Below, in pieces: positions 26,626 through 37,069 of a stretch of DNA of 64,000 nt. The stretch spans positions 248,001-312,000 of the forward strand of contig NZ_JAIQZJ010000006.1 in NCBI RefSeq assembly GCF_020073815.1, given 5' to 3'. Under the pieces are notes generated by a model, which was given only the letters and a program-made list of their open reading frames with translations, searched no databases and was not told the origin of the DNA. Position 1 is the first letter of the stretch; each line of letters opens with the position of its first letter. This stretch comes from Nocardioides mangrovi (GTDB lineage: Bacteria; Actinomycetota; Actinomycetes; Propionibacteriales; Nocardioidaceae). A program made the position numbers and the translations under genes.

Positions 26626-27469
26626 CCTCCTCGACCGCACGACGCCGCTGCTCACGCGGATCACCCAGGAGTCCCTGGACGGGGACTACCAGCACGTCGC
26701 GGACCGGCGGGCGGCCGCCGGTGACGGCCGGCCCTCGTCGCGCCGCAACCGGCTCACCGCGTCCATCGTCGTCGGCGCCTTCGGCCTGCTCGTCGCGGTC
26801 GCGGCGGTGCAGACCGACGAGCAGTCCGGGGTCACCAGCGCGAGCCGGGCCAGCCTGATCGACCAGATCAACGACCAGCGCGACCGGCTCGCCGACCTAC
26901 AGGCGCGGACCGTCTCCCTCCGCGAGCTCAACATCGGTCTCCAGGACGACTTCGACGAGACGAATGACAAGGCGACCGCCGCCGAGGCGCGCGCCCAGCG
27001 GCTTGCGGCGCAGACCGGCTTCGCCGCGGTCACCGGCCCGGGGATCGTCATCACGGTCGACGACGCGCCCGACGGCGAGGCGGTGCGCGACTCCGACCTT
27101 TCGCTCCTCGTCGACGGCCTCTGGAACGCCGGCGCCGAGGCGATCTCCATCAACGGCAAGCGCCTCACGGCTCGCTCTGCGCTGCGCAACTCCGGCCCGG
27201 CGATCAACCTCAACGGGCCGCCGCCGCTGTCCCCGCCGTACGTCGTCTCGGCGATCGGCAACAAGGACACGCTCCAGGCCGACCTGCTCGACACCGACAG
27301 CGGGCTGGCGTTCACCTCGCTGGCCGAGTCCTTCGGCTTCCCGGTGAGCATGGACAATGAGGACGAGCTGACCCTGCCTGCTGCCGCTCCGCGGATGTTG
27401 CGCCTGCCGACCATCGAGGCCGCCAGGGACGCCCAGAGCGACAAGAACCGGAAGGAGACCACGGAGTGA
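26618..27469 (+). CDS. DUF881 protein, membrane-anchored coiled-coil
   Basis: 283 aa. One transmembrane helix (about residues 48-66) follows a cytoplasmic N-terminus. Then comes a coiled coil (about 80-125) and the DUF881 domain (about 135-260) with VTGPGIVITVDDAP and AEAISINGKRL. It matches Rv1823 by position. DUF881 proteins are found with cell-division and envelope genes; mechanism unknown. The ATG overlaps the upstream stop by 8 nt. Confidence 0.9.
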   Translation: MPDLLDRTTPLLTRITQESLDGDYQHVADRRAAAGDGRPSSRRNRLTASIVVGAFGLLVAVAAVQTDEQSGVTSASRASLIDQINDQRDRLADLQARTVSLRELNIGLQDDFDETNDKATAAEARAQRLAAQTGFAAVTGPGIVITVDDAPDGEAVRDSDLSLLVDGLWNAGAEAISINGKRLTARSALRNSGPAINLNGPPPLSPPYVVSAIGNKDTLQADLLDTDSGLAFTSLAESFGFPVSMDNEDELTLPAAAPRMLRLPTIEAARDAQSDKNRKETTE

Positions 27470-27798
27470 TCGCCGCCCTCGGGCTGCTGGCCGGGATCGT
27501 GCTCGGCGTCGTGTTCAAGCCCGACGTCCCGCTCGGTCTCGAGCCCTACCTGCCGATCGCCGTCGTCGCCGCGCTCGACGCCGTCTTCGGCGCGCTACGC
27601 GCCTACCTCGACGGGATCTTCGACGACAAGGTCTTCGTCGTCTCGTTCGTCAGCAACGTCGTCATCGCCGCCGCGATCGTCTACCTCGGCGACCAGCTCG
27701 GCGTCGGCGGGCAGCTCTCGACCGGCGTCATCGTCGTCCTCGGCATCCGGATCTTCTCCAACGTCGCCGCCATCCGGAGGCACCTCTTCCATGCGTGA
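27466..27798 (+). CDS. sbp: Small basic protein (DUF1290)
   Basis: 110 aa integral membrane protein with about three hydrophobic helices, of the Sbp family placed beside division genes in Gram-positives. VFKPDVPLGLEPYLPIAVVA and FVSNVVIAA are family hallmarks. It lies between two DUF881 genes as in Rv1823-Rv1824-Rv1825. GTG 27466 overlaps the preceding stop (GTGA), and the next GTG overlaps its own stop, so all three are translated together. Confidence 0.9.
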   Translation: MIAALGLLAGIVLGVVFKPDVPLGLEPYLPIAVVAALDAVFGALRAYLDGIFDDKVFVVSFVSNVVIAAAIVYLGDQLGVGGQLSTGVIVVLGIRIFSNVAAIRRHLFHA

Positions 27799-28535
27799 GT
27801 GCCATGCCTGATCCCGACACCGGTCGCGACCGCCTCCGCGCCGCGCTGGTGCGTCCGAGCCGCGGTCAGGTGATCGTCGCCGTCCTGCTCGCGGCGCTGG
27901 GCTTCGCGGCCGTCACGCAGGTGCGCTTCACCAACGTCGACAACACGTACGCGGGCCTGCGCGAGCAGGACCTCATCGACGTCCTCAACGGCCTCGCGGT
28001 CAACACCCAGCGCGCCGACTCCGAGATCGCGCGGCTCCAGCGGACCCGCAACGACCTGCTGTCGAGCACCGGCGCGCGCGACGCCGCGCTCGCGCAGGCG
28101 CAGAAGGACGCCGAGACCTACTCGATCATGGCCGGGCTCGTGCCGGTCACCGGTCCGGGCATCCGGATCACCATCACCGAGGGCGACGGCATCGTCGACG
28201 CGGACAGCGTGGTCGACATGATCCAGGAGCTGCGCACCGCGGGCGCGGAGGCCATCCAGTTCAACGGCCAGGCCCGGGTGACCGCCTCGACCGCGTTCGA
28301 CGACACCGTCGGCGGCATCACCGTCGACGGGCAGACGATCACCTCGCCGTACGTCGTCGACGTGATCGGCGACCCCGGCACCCTCCACGGCGCCGTCGAC
28401 TTCCCGAACGGTCCGCGTGACCAGTTCGAGGACGAGGGGGCGACCGTGACCGTCGACGAGCTGGGCTCGCTCGACATCGAGAGCGTCGCGAAGCCGCAGC
28501 GGTCCGAGTACGCCCAACCCGCCACCGGGCAGTAG
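27795..28535 (+). CDS. DUF881 protein, second copy
   Basis: 246 aa with one transmembrane helix (about 24-43), a short coiled coil (about 60-105) and a DUF881 domain (PVTGPGIRITITEGDGIVD, AEAIQFNGQARVT, TSPYVVDVIGDP). It is a paralogue of the protein at 26618 and matches Rv1825. GTG 27795 overlaps the Sbp stop; ATG 27804 is an alternative start. Confidence 0.9.
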   Translation: MSAMPDPDTGRDRLRAALVRPSRGQVIVAVLLAALGFAAVTQVRFTNVDNTYAGLREQDLIDVLNGLAVNTQRADSEIARLQRTRNDLLSSTGARDAALAQAQKDAETYSIMAGLVPVTGPGIRITITEGDGIVDADSVVDMIQELRTAGAEAIQFNGQARVTASTAFDDTVGGITVDGQTITSPYVVDVIGDPGTLHGAVDFPNGPRDQFEDEGATVTVDELGSLDIESVAKPQRSEYAQPATGQ

Positions 28536-28576
28536 CCTCACGGCTGGACCGGTCCATCCCCCCAAGAGGAGTCAGC

Positions 28577-28963
28577 GTGTACCCCGACGACCTGAAGTAC
28601 ACCACCGAGCACGAGTGGGTCCGTCAGCCCGGCGAGCACGAGGGATCGGTCCGGATCGGCATCACCGACTACGCCCAGGACGCGCTCGGCGACATCGTCT
28701 ACGTCTCGCTGCCCGAGGTCGGCGACACGGTCGAGGCCGGCGGCACCTGTGGCGAGCTCGAGTCGACGAAGTCCGTGAGCGACGTCTACGCCCCGATCAG
28801 CGGCGAGGTCGTGGCCCGCAACGACACCCTCGACGCGACCCCCGAGCTGGTCAACAGCGACCCCTACGGCGGCGGCTGGCTCTTCGAGGTGGTCCCGTCC
28901 GACGCCGGTGCGTACGACGCGCTGCTCGACGCCGCGTCGTACCAGGCCACCCTCGACGCCTGA
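28577..28963 (+). CDS. gcvH: Glycine cleavage system H protein
   Basis: 128 aa lipoyl carrier that shuttles the aminomethyl group between the P, T and L proteins. The lipoylation site is Lys65 in ELESTKSVSDV; DYAQDALGDIVYVSLPEVG precedes it. GTG 28577 has AAGAGGAG upstream. gcvP lies about 3.1 kb downstream in the same direction. The T and L proteins are not in the window. Confidence 0.96.
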   Translation: MYPDDLKYTTEHEWVRQPGEHEGSVRIGITDYAQDALGDIVYVSLPEVGDTVEAGGTCGELESTKSVSDVYAPISGEVVARNDTLDATPELVNSDPYGGGWLFEVVPSDAGAYDALLDAASYQATLDA

Positions 28964-28989
28964 GCCCGGCCGAGCCTCGCGAGTCCGCC

Positions 28990-29053
28990 TTGAACGGCGG
29001 TCTCGGGCTGATAGGTTCGGTGCAACCATCACCCTCAAGCCCGCGTTGAGGGT
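28990..29053 (+). promoter_or_regulatory. Promoter and MerR-type inverted repeat upstream of the FHA gene
   Basis: TTGAAC (28990-28995) and TAGGTT (29012-29017), 16 nt apart, form a plausible promoter. Just downstream at 29031-29053 is a perfect inverted repeat, ACCCTCAA-N7-TTGAGGGT. The spacing is typical of MerR-family operators, and two MerR genes follow. A related copy lies at 31012. A short hairpin CCGCC/GGCGG (28986-29000) overlaps the promoter region. Confidence 0.6.
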
Positions 29054-29078
29054 TGGCCCCGATCCGAAGGACTGACCG

Positions 29079-29612
29079 ATGCCGTTCTGCACATCGTGTG
29101 GCACGCAGAACCCCGACGACGCCCGCTTCTGCTCGCAGTGCGGCAGCCGCCTGGTGGCCCCTACGCCGCCGCCCGTCGCCGGCCTCGGCGAGGGTGCGGG
29201 GGAGTCGACGGCGACGATCGCGATCGGCGGCGCCGACAAGCTCCAGGACTCCGGCCAGCAGCTCAACCCGGTCGACGCGGCCGCGGTCGACGCGCTGCCG
29301 CCCGGGCACGCCCTCCTCGTCGTCCAGCGGGGCCCGGGATCGGGCAGCCGCTTCCTGCTCGACGCCGACGTGGTGAGCGCCGGCCGCCACCCCGACAGCG
29401 AGATCTTCCTCGACGACGTGACCGTCTCGCGCCGGCACGCGGAGTTCCACCGCACCACGGACGGCTTCACCGTCAGCGACGTCGGCAGCCTCAACGGCAC
29501 CTACGTCAACCGCGACCGGATCGACCGCGTCCAGCTCAACGACGGCGACGAGGTCCAGATCGGCAAGTACCGCCTCGTGTTCTTCTCCGGCCACCCGGGC
29601 AGCGCCGGGTGA
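29079..29612 (+). CDS. garA: Zinc-ribbon and FHA-domain protein (GarA/OdhI-like)
   Basis: 177 aa. Residues 4-21 form a zinc ribbon (CTSC...CSQC). A flexible linker follows, then an FHA domain (about 80-160) with Arg103, Ser117, His120 and the GSLNGTYVN motif, all intact phosphothreonine-binding residues. Mycobacterial GarA and corynebacterial OdhI switch off 2-oxoglutarate dehydrogenase and glutamate-linked enzymes and are controlled by PknB/PknG at an N-terminal ETTS motif. That motif is absent here; the nearest candidate is ESTATI (Thr44/Thr46). The core from ALLVVQRGPGSGSRFLLD onward is strongly GarA-like, and the position matches Rv1827. ATG 29079 has GAAGGA upstream. Confidence 0.9.
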   Translation: MPFCTSCGTQNPDDARFCSQCGSRLVAPTPPPVAGLGEGAGESTATIAIGGADKLQDSGQQLNPVDAAAVDALPPGHALLVVQRGPGSGSRFLLDADVVSAGRHPDSEIFLDDVTVSRRHAEFHRTTDGFTVSDVGSLNGTYVNRDRIDRVQLNDGDEVQIGKYRLVFFSGHPGSAG

Positions 29613-29619
29613 CCGTGGC

Positions 29620-30366
29620 ATGACCACCGGAGCGGGCGCCAGCGCCGCCGCGTCCTCGCGCGGGCGGATGAACATCGGCGAGGTCCTCGACCGGCTGCGC
29701 CCGGACTTCCCGGGGATCACCATCCCCAAGATCCGCTTCCTCGAGGACAAGGGGCTGATCAAGCCCGAGCGGACGCCCGCGGGCTACCGGAAGTTCTCGA
29801 CCGACGACGTCGAGCGGCTGCGCTACGTGCTGCGCATGCAGCGCGACCACTACCTGCCGCTCAAGGTGATCGGCGAGCACCTCGACGCGATCGACCGCGG
29901 GCTCGAGCCGCCGCCGATCGACCCGGTCGTCCCCACGGTGCCGAAGGTCGCGCTGGCGGCCGACGGACTGCCCAGCGCCGACTCGTTCCGTCGTACCGAC
30001 CAGCTGCGGCTCTCGCGGCGCGAGCTGGTGAAGATCGCGGAGATCTCCGAGGAGCTCCTCGACCAGCTCCAGCAGTTCGGGCTGATCACGCCGCGGCCCG
30101 GCACCGGCCACTACGACACCGACGCCCTGGTCGTCGCGACGACCGCGCGCGAGCTCGCCGACTACGGATTCGAGCCGCGGCACCTGCGGGCGTTCAAGAC
30201 CGCCGCCGACCGGGAGGTCGGGCTGGTCGAGCAGGTCGTCGCTCCGCACAAGCGCGGCCACGACCCGGCCGCGCGGGCCCGCGCCGAGGAGACGGTCAGC
30301 GAGATCGCCGCCCTGTCGGTGCGGCTGCACGCGACGCTCGTGAAGTCCGGGCTGCGGTCCTCCTGA
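29620..30366 (+). CDS. ftsR: MerR-family regulator, FtsR-like (Rv1828 type)
   Basis: 248 aa. The N-terminal winged helix (about 15-80) carries MNIGEVLDRLRPDFPGITIPKIRFLEDKGL and PAGYRKFSTDDVERLRYVL (read as separate pieces). A second MerR-like segment (about 120-165) and a helical C-terminus follow. In corynebacteria the orthologue FtsR activates ftsZ. ATG lies 7 nt after the FHA stop, so the two are co-transcribed. It is a candidate reader of the inverted repeats at 29031 and 31012. Confidence 0.88.
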   Translation: MTTGAGASAAASSRGRMNIGEVLDRLRPDFPGITIPKIRFLEDKGLIKPERTPAGYRKFSTDDVERLRYVLRMQRDHYLPLKVIGEHLDAIDRGLEPPPIDPVVPTVPKVALAADGLPSADSFRRTDQLRLSRRELVKIAEISEELLDQLQQFGLITPRPGTGHYDTDALVVATTARELADYGFEPRHLRAFKTAADREVGLVEQVVAPHKRGHDPAARARAEETVSEIAALSVRLHATLVKSGLRSS

Positions 30367-30418
30367 CCGTCCTGCGGGCCGGCTGGTCCGTCGTACCGCC
30401 CGGAGTAGGGTGGGTGGC

Positions 30419-30886
30419 GTGCGCGAGGTAGACGTCATGGGAGTCCGGGTCGAGATGCCCTCGAACCAGCCGATCGTGCTGCTGCGCGAGGTCACGGGGG
30501 ACCGCTACCTGCCGATCTGGATCGGCGCGGTCGAGGCCACCGCCATCGCCTTCGCCCAGCAGGGCGTGGTGCCGCCACGGCCACTGACCCACGACCTCAT
30601 GAAGGACGTCCTCGAGGCCACCGGCAACGAGCTGTCCGAGGTCCGGATCACCGAGGTCAAGGACGGCGTCTTCTTCGCGACCCTCGTCTTCGGCTCCGGT
30701 GTCGAGGTGAGCGCCCGCCCGTCGGACTCGATCGCCCTCGCACTGCGCACCGGCACCCGCATCGTGTGCTCCGAGGAGGTCCTCGACGAGGCCGGCCTCG
30801 CTGTCCCCGCCGAGCAGGAGGACGAGGTCGAGAAGTTCCGCGAGTTCCTCGACCATGTCACCCCCGAGGACTTCGACGCCCACTAG
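30419..30886 (+). CDS. DUF151 bifunctional nuclease-family protein (Rv1829-like)
   Basis: 155 aa single-domain protein with VRVEMPSNQPIVLLRE, RYLPIWIGAVEATAIA and SARPSDSIALALRTG, the family hallmarks, and a C-terminal acidic tail ending in DEVEKFREFLDHVTPEDFDAH. Nuclease activity is reported for plant members; its role in actinobacteria is unknown. GTG 30419 is chosen over GTG 30410: it matches the Rv1829 length, and TAGGGT (30406-30411) lies 7 nt before it. Confidence 0.9.
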   Translation: MREVDVMGVRVEMPSNQPIVLLREVTGDRYLPIWIGAVEATAIAFAQQGVVPPRPLTHDLMKDVLEATGNELSEVRITEVKDGVFFATLVFGSGVEVSARPSDSIALALRTGTRIVCSEEVLDEAGLAVPAEQEDEVEKFREFLDHVTPEDFDAH

Positions 30887-31191
30887 GCGCACCGATCGCA
30901 CGCGCCTCGCTTCGTTGTCGTCGCTCGACGACCCGCTCCGCTCGAAGGTCGCCTTCGCTCCTCCGCCTTGCGAGGCACGCACGCTCGGCACTGGACGCGG
31001 CGTGAGGGGTAAGCCTCAGGTAGAGGTTGAGGGTTGCGACACGCCGCCGGCATCTTTGACGGGCCCGGATGCGCGGCCTACCTTGAACTGTCTCTGTTGT
31101 AACTCCACCGCTGTGGTGCCCGGTTGTGACCCGGGCCGACCGGCACCTTCCCCGGGGGTTACGCTCAACGGAGTAGCCCACGGAGGACCGT
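30887..31191 (+). promoter_or_regulatory. 305-nt intergenic region with MerR-type site and promoter
   Basis: The 5' part (30903-30976) has complementary GCCTCGC/GCGAGGC ends that may form a long terminator-like fold for the DUF151 transcript. At 31012-31034 lies AGCCTCAG-N7-TTGAGGGT, an 8-7-8 repeat matching 14 of 16 arm positions of the site at 29031. A good promoter follows: TTGACG (31056-31061), 17 nt, TACCTT (31079-31084). GGAGGA precedes GTG 31192. No coding frame is convincing here. Confidence 0.6.
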
Positions 31192-31791
31192 GTGAACGAG
31201 AACGAGAAGCAGCACGACGACGTCGAGGTCGTCCTGGCTGCCCAGGCGGCCGAGGAGCAGGGTCTCCTGTTCACCGACGACGTCTCCCCGCTGCCCAGTG
31301 ACACCGGCTACCGCGGTCCGACCGCGTGCAACGCCGCCGGCATCACCTACCGCCAGCTCGACTACTGGGCCCGCACCGGCCTGATCGAGCCGACCGTCCG
31401 TGGCGCCAAGGGCTCCGGCTCGCAGCGGCTCTACTCGTTCCAGGACATCCTGCTGCTCAAGGTCGTCAAGCGCCTGCTGGACGCCGGCATCTCGCTGCAG
31501 CAGATCCGTACGGCGGTCCAGCACCTCCGCGACCGCGGCACCGACGACCTGACTCGCGTCACGCTGATGAGCGACGGCGTCTCGGTCTACGAGTGCACCA
31601 GCAACGACGAGATCATCGACCTGCTGCAGGGCGGTCAGGGCGTGTTCGGCATCGCCATCGGCGGTGTCTGGCAGGAGATCGAGGGCACCCTCGCCGAGCT
31701 GCCCAGTGAGCGCACCGCCGACGACGCCACCGCCGAGCCGAGCCCGGGGGACGAGCTCGCCGCTCGCCGCGCGGCCCGCAACGCCGGCTGA
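31192..31791 (+). CDS. MerR-family regulator (Rv1830/ResR-like)
   Basis: 199 aa. An acidic N-terminal tail (1-35) precedes a winged helix (about 42-110) with YRGPTACNAAGITYRQLDYW and GSGSQRLYSFQDILLLKVVK. The C-terminal part is short, with no obvious ligand-binding cysteines, and ends in a disordered tail. The position matches Rv1830, reported as ResR/McdR, a regulator linked to growth and division. It is probably autoregulated through the inverted repeat at 31012; that is inference. GTG 31192 has GGAGGA 5 nt upstream. Confidence 0.88.
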   Translation: MNENEKQHDDVEVVLAAQAAEEQGLLFTDDVSPLPSDTGYRGPTACNAAGITYRQLDYWARTGLIEPTVRGAKGSGSQRLYSFQDILLLKVVKRLLDAGISLQQIRTAVQHLRDRGTDDLTRVTLMSDGVSVYECTSNDEIIDLLQGGQGVFGIAIGGVWQEIEGTLAELPSERTADDATAEPSPGDELAARRAARNAG

Positions 31792-31792
31792 G

Positions 31793-31831
31793 GGTTTCGA
31801 GACGGTTGCAGAGCAACCTCCTCGGCCACCG
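31793..31831. repeat. Short REP-like sequence with GGTTGC/GCAACC hairpin
   Basis: GGGTTTCGAGACGGTTGC with the complementary GCAACC (stem 31804-31818) and the following CTCCTCGG resemble a motif I recall as frequent in intergenic spaces of Nocardioides-type genomes. Only one copy is in this window, so the repeat status is from memory. The hairpin itself is visible directly. Confidence 0.35.
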
Positions 31832-31844
31832 TCGAGAGCTTCTC

Positions 31845-31877
31845 GTCGGCCCGTCGCCCCCAGGGCGGCGGGCCGAC
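31845..31877 (+). terminator. Strong 15-bp hairpin after the second MerR gene
   Basis: GTCGGCCCGTCGCCC pairs with GGGCGGCGGGCCGAC across a 3-nt CCA loop (one G-U pair). It sits 53 nt after the MerR stop and just before the riboswitch promoter, so it insulates gcvP from upstream transcription. Confidence 0.8.
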
Positions 31878-31900
31878 GTCGTGTTTCGCGCGCCGCCCGG

Positions 31901-32069
31901 TAGATTGGGGTCCGCTGACAATCCCGCACGGGAGAGTCTTCGCCGGGGCCGGACTGGGGCTGCGGCGGAGCGCCGAAGGGGCAATTCCTCCCCGGAACCT
32001 CTCAGGCGCCCGGACCGTGCGGACCAGGCAACTCTGGAGCCACGACGACGTGACGACAGAGGGGGAGGC
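31901..32069 (+). promoter_or_regulatory. Glycine riboswitch (single aptamer) controlling gcvP
   Basis: TAGATT (31901-31906) is a likely -10. From about 31928 the glycine-aptamer core is clear: GGGAGAG, then GCGCCGAAGGGGCAA (31970-31984), then CCTCTCAGGC (31999-32008), then ACTCTGGAG paired with ACAGAGGGGGAGGC (32056-32069). These are the conserved joining segments of the class. There is one aptamer, with the short downstream helix of singlet riboswitches. gcvP starts 32 nt later. Glycine binding probably turns expression on, as is usual upstream of gcv genes. Confidence 0.92.
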
Positions 32070-32101
32070 ACCCGGACGACCTGATTCGAGGAGCCCCCCA
32101 G

Positions 32102-34968
<2,867 letters not shown>

Positions 34969-34972
<4 letters not shown>

Positions 34973-36315
34973 ACGACGCCATCCCTGTCTCCGACAGCAC
35001 CGCCCGGCGCCTCCAGGCGCGGCTCGCCCACGCCCAGTCGACCGGCCGCCTCCCGTCGGTCACGGCCGGGCTGGTGCGCGACGGCGAGCCCGTGTGGCTC
35101 GGCTCGTACGGCGGACCGGCGGTGCCCGGCCACGACCCGCACGACGTGCAGTACCGCATCGGGTCGATCACCAAGACGATGACCGCCGTCGTCGTGCTCC
35201 AGCTGGTACGCGACGGCCGGATCGCCCTCGACGACCCGGCGTCGGTCGCGCTGGGCGAGGTCGGCTACGCCGACCGCACGCTGCGCCAGCTGCTGTCCCA
35301 CGGCTCCGGCATGCAGTCGGAGCCGGTCGGGTCGTGGTGGGAGCGGTCGGCCGGCCTGTCCTTCGACGAGCTGGTCGCCGCCAACGACGGCAGCCGGGCC
35401 GTCTTCCGGCCCGGCGAGCGCTTCCACTACTCCAACCTGGGCTACGCGCTGCTGGGTGAGCTGGTCGCGCGGCTCCTCGGAACGACGTGGTGGGAGGCGG
35501 TCCGCGAGCGGGTGCTGACCCCGCTTGGCATGGCCCGCACGTCCTACCTCCCCGACGGCGCGGCCGCGCAGGGCCAGTCGGTGCACCCGTACGACGGCAC
35601 GCTCGTCGCCGAGCCCGCGACCGACACCGGCGCGATGGCGCCGGCCGGCCAGGTCTGGGCGACCATCGAGGACCTCGCGCGCTACGCGGTCTTCCTCGGC
35701 CAGGGCCACCCCGACGTGCTGTCCGCCGACGAGCTGGCCCAGGCGTTCGCGCCGCAGGCCGGCAGCCCAGAGGACGGGCTGGGCGGAGCCCACGGGCTCG
35801 GCTTCCAGGTCATGGCCGGCGGCTCCGGCACCCTGGCCGGCCACACCGGCTCGATGCCCGGCTTCCTGGCGACCGTGCTGGTCGACATCAAGCGGCGCAC
35901 CGGCGGCGTGGTGCTCGCCAACGCGACCACCGGCTACTCGCCGGCCCGGATCGTCATCGAGCTCCTCGACGAGCTCGAGCGATCGGAGCCGACGATCGCG
36001 GCGCCCTGGGTGCCGTCATCCGGCGTGCCGGCGGAGCTCGCTGGCGTCCCCGGTCTGTGGCACTGGGGCAACACCCCGGTGGTCTTCGCGATGGCGGGCA
36101 CCGACCTCGTCGGGTCCCGCAACGGCGTCGAGGCCTACCGGTTCGCCGTGCGCGACGGCCGCGTCGTCGGGACCACCGGTTACCACGCCGGTGAGGAGCT
36201 CCACGCCGTACGCCGCGAGGACGGCTCGGTCGCCTGGCTCGACATCGCGACGTTCATCTACACGCGCGAGCCCTACGACCCCGAGGCGCCGATCCCCGGA
36301 GGTCACCCGGCCTGA
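34969..36315 (+). CDS. Class C beta-lactamase-fold serine hydrolase
   Basis: 448 aa, no signal peptide. The penicillin-binding-fold motifs are SITK (residues 65-68, nucleophile Ser65), YSN (in FHYSNLGYA) and HTG (in GHTGSMPG). A C-terminal beta-rich domain (about 345-440) follows the catalytic domain. These enzymes are mostly esterases or D-amino-peptidases, not resistance enzymes. GTG 34969 overlaps the gcvP stop (GTGA), so it shares the gcvP transcript although it has no known link to glycine metabolism. Confidence 0.88.
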
Positions 36316-36323
36316 TGGGTGAC

Positions 36324-36357
36324 TGCGGGATTCACCGGTGCACCGGTGAATCCCGCA
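36324..36357. repeat. 34-bp perfect palindrome between convergent genes
   Basis: Two 17-nt arms (TGCGGGATTCACCGGTG and its complement) with no spacer. It probably acts as a two-way terminator for the hydrolase and the secreted protein. It shares the TTCAYCGG-N4-CCGRTGAA core with 20430-20457. Confidence 0.8.
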
Positions 36358-36406
36358 CTTCTCGGCCGTTGCAACGCCTGAGAAGTGACGGGATCCCCTG
36401 AGAAGT
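36357..36406. repeat. ACTTCTC/GAGAAGT repeat cluster
   Basis: ACTTCTC (36357-36363) is followed by its complement GAGAAGT twice (36380-36386 and 36400-36406), each preceded by CCT. GCGGGATT in the neighbouring palindrome and GACGGGATCCC here also look related. Either GAGAAGT copy could pair with ACTTCTC, giving two alternative hairpins. Confidence 0.5.
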
Positions 36407-36425
36407 CGCCCGCCGGCGCGGCGTC

Positions 36426-36956
36426 TCACTCCACCGGCGTCCGCGTCACGGTGAGCCGGTAGCGGAAGGACTCCGAGCAGTCGAGCTTCACCGCGCGGTC
36501 CTTCCAGTGGAAGGCGACGTTCGTGTCGAGGCCGCGCTGGGTGCCGGTGGACTCGATGGTCTGGCCGGCGTCCTCGAGGACCTCGTGGACGTGCTTCCTG
36601 GTCCCGTCGAGCCGGGCCAGGCCCTTCACGACCGCGCGCGACCCGTCGAGACGGACCCGGGTGCGGACCTGGTCGTGGGTGACGATCGAGGCGTCCTGCC
36701 AGCGCTCGGCGGCGTACGCGCCGTCGTCGATGACGACCTGGACGTGGTTGCCGTGCAGCGAGTTCTCGTAGACCTCGGCGTAGACGTGCTTGCCGCGCCA
36801 CTCGCCGCCGCAGCTGATGGCGACGCCCTTCTCATGGGTCGTGGTCGAGTCGGTGCTGGTGTGGTCCGTGGTGGCGGCCCGCGCCGTGCTCCCCAGCCCG
36901 ATGAGGCTCGAGGTCGCGACGACGGCCAGGACGCCAGTGATGAGCTGGTTCCGCAT
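36426..36956 (-). CDS. Secreted protein of unknown function
   Basis: 176 aa. Signal peptide residues 1-28, cleavage near STARA. The mature protein has Cys pairs at the start (ISCGG) and near the end (LDCSES) that could form a disulfide, and predicted beta structure. I recognise no family. ATG 36956 is chosen over ATG 36965 because AAGGA touches the first ATG but lies 9 nt from the second. Confidence 0.7.
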   Translation of the reverse strand: MRNQLITGVLAVVATSSLIGLGSTARAATTDHTSTDSTTTHEKGVAISCGGEWRGKHVYAEVYENSLHGNHVQVVIDDGAYAAERWQDASIVTHDQVRTRVRLDGSRAVVKGLARLDGTRKHVHEVLEDAGQTIESTGTQRGLDTNVAFHWKDRAVKLDCSESFRYRLTVTRTPVE

Positions 36957-37069
36957 GACGTGCATTCCTTGTCTGGTGGAGGGATCGAACGCGGGGGATA
37001 CGCACGGCGGTCCGGTCCGGTTGCATTGGATCTGCGGGAACGTTCACGTTCGTCCGCTAGACAGGTCTC

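Noticed and set aside
37041..37050. GAACGTTCACGTTC-like repeat upstream of the CYTH-CHAD gene as another KstR site
   Set aside because: The half-site order and spacing do not fit TnnAACnnGTTnnA. It may be a different operator, but there is no support.
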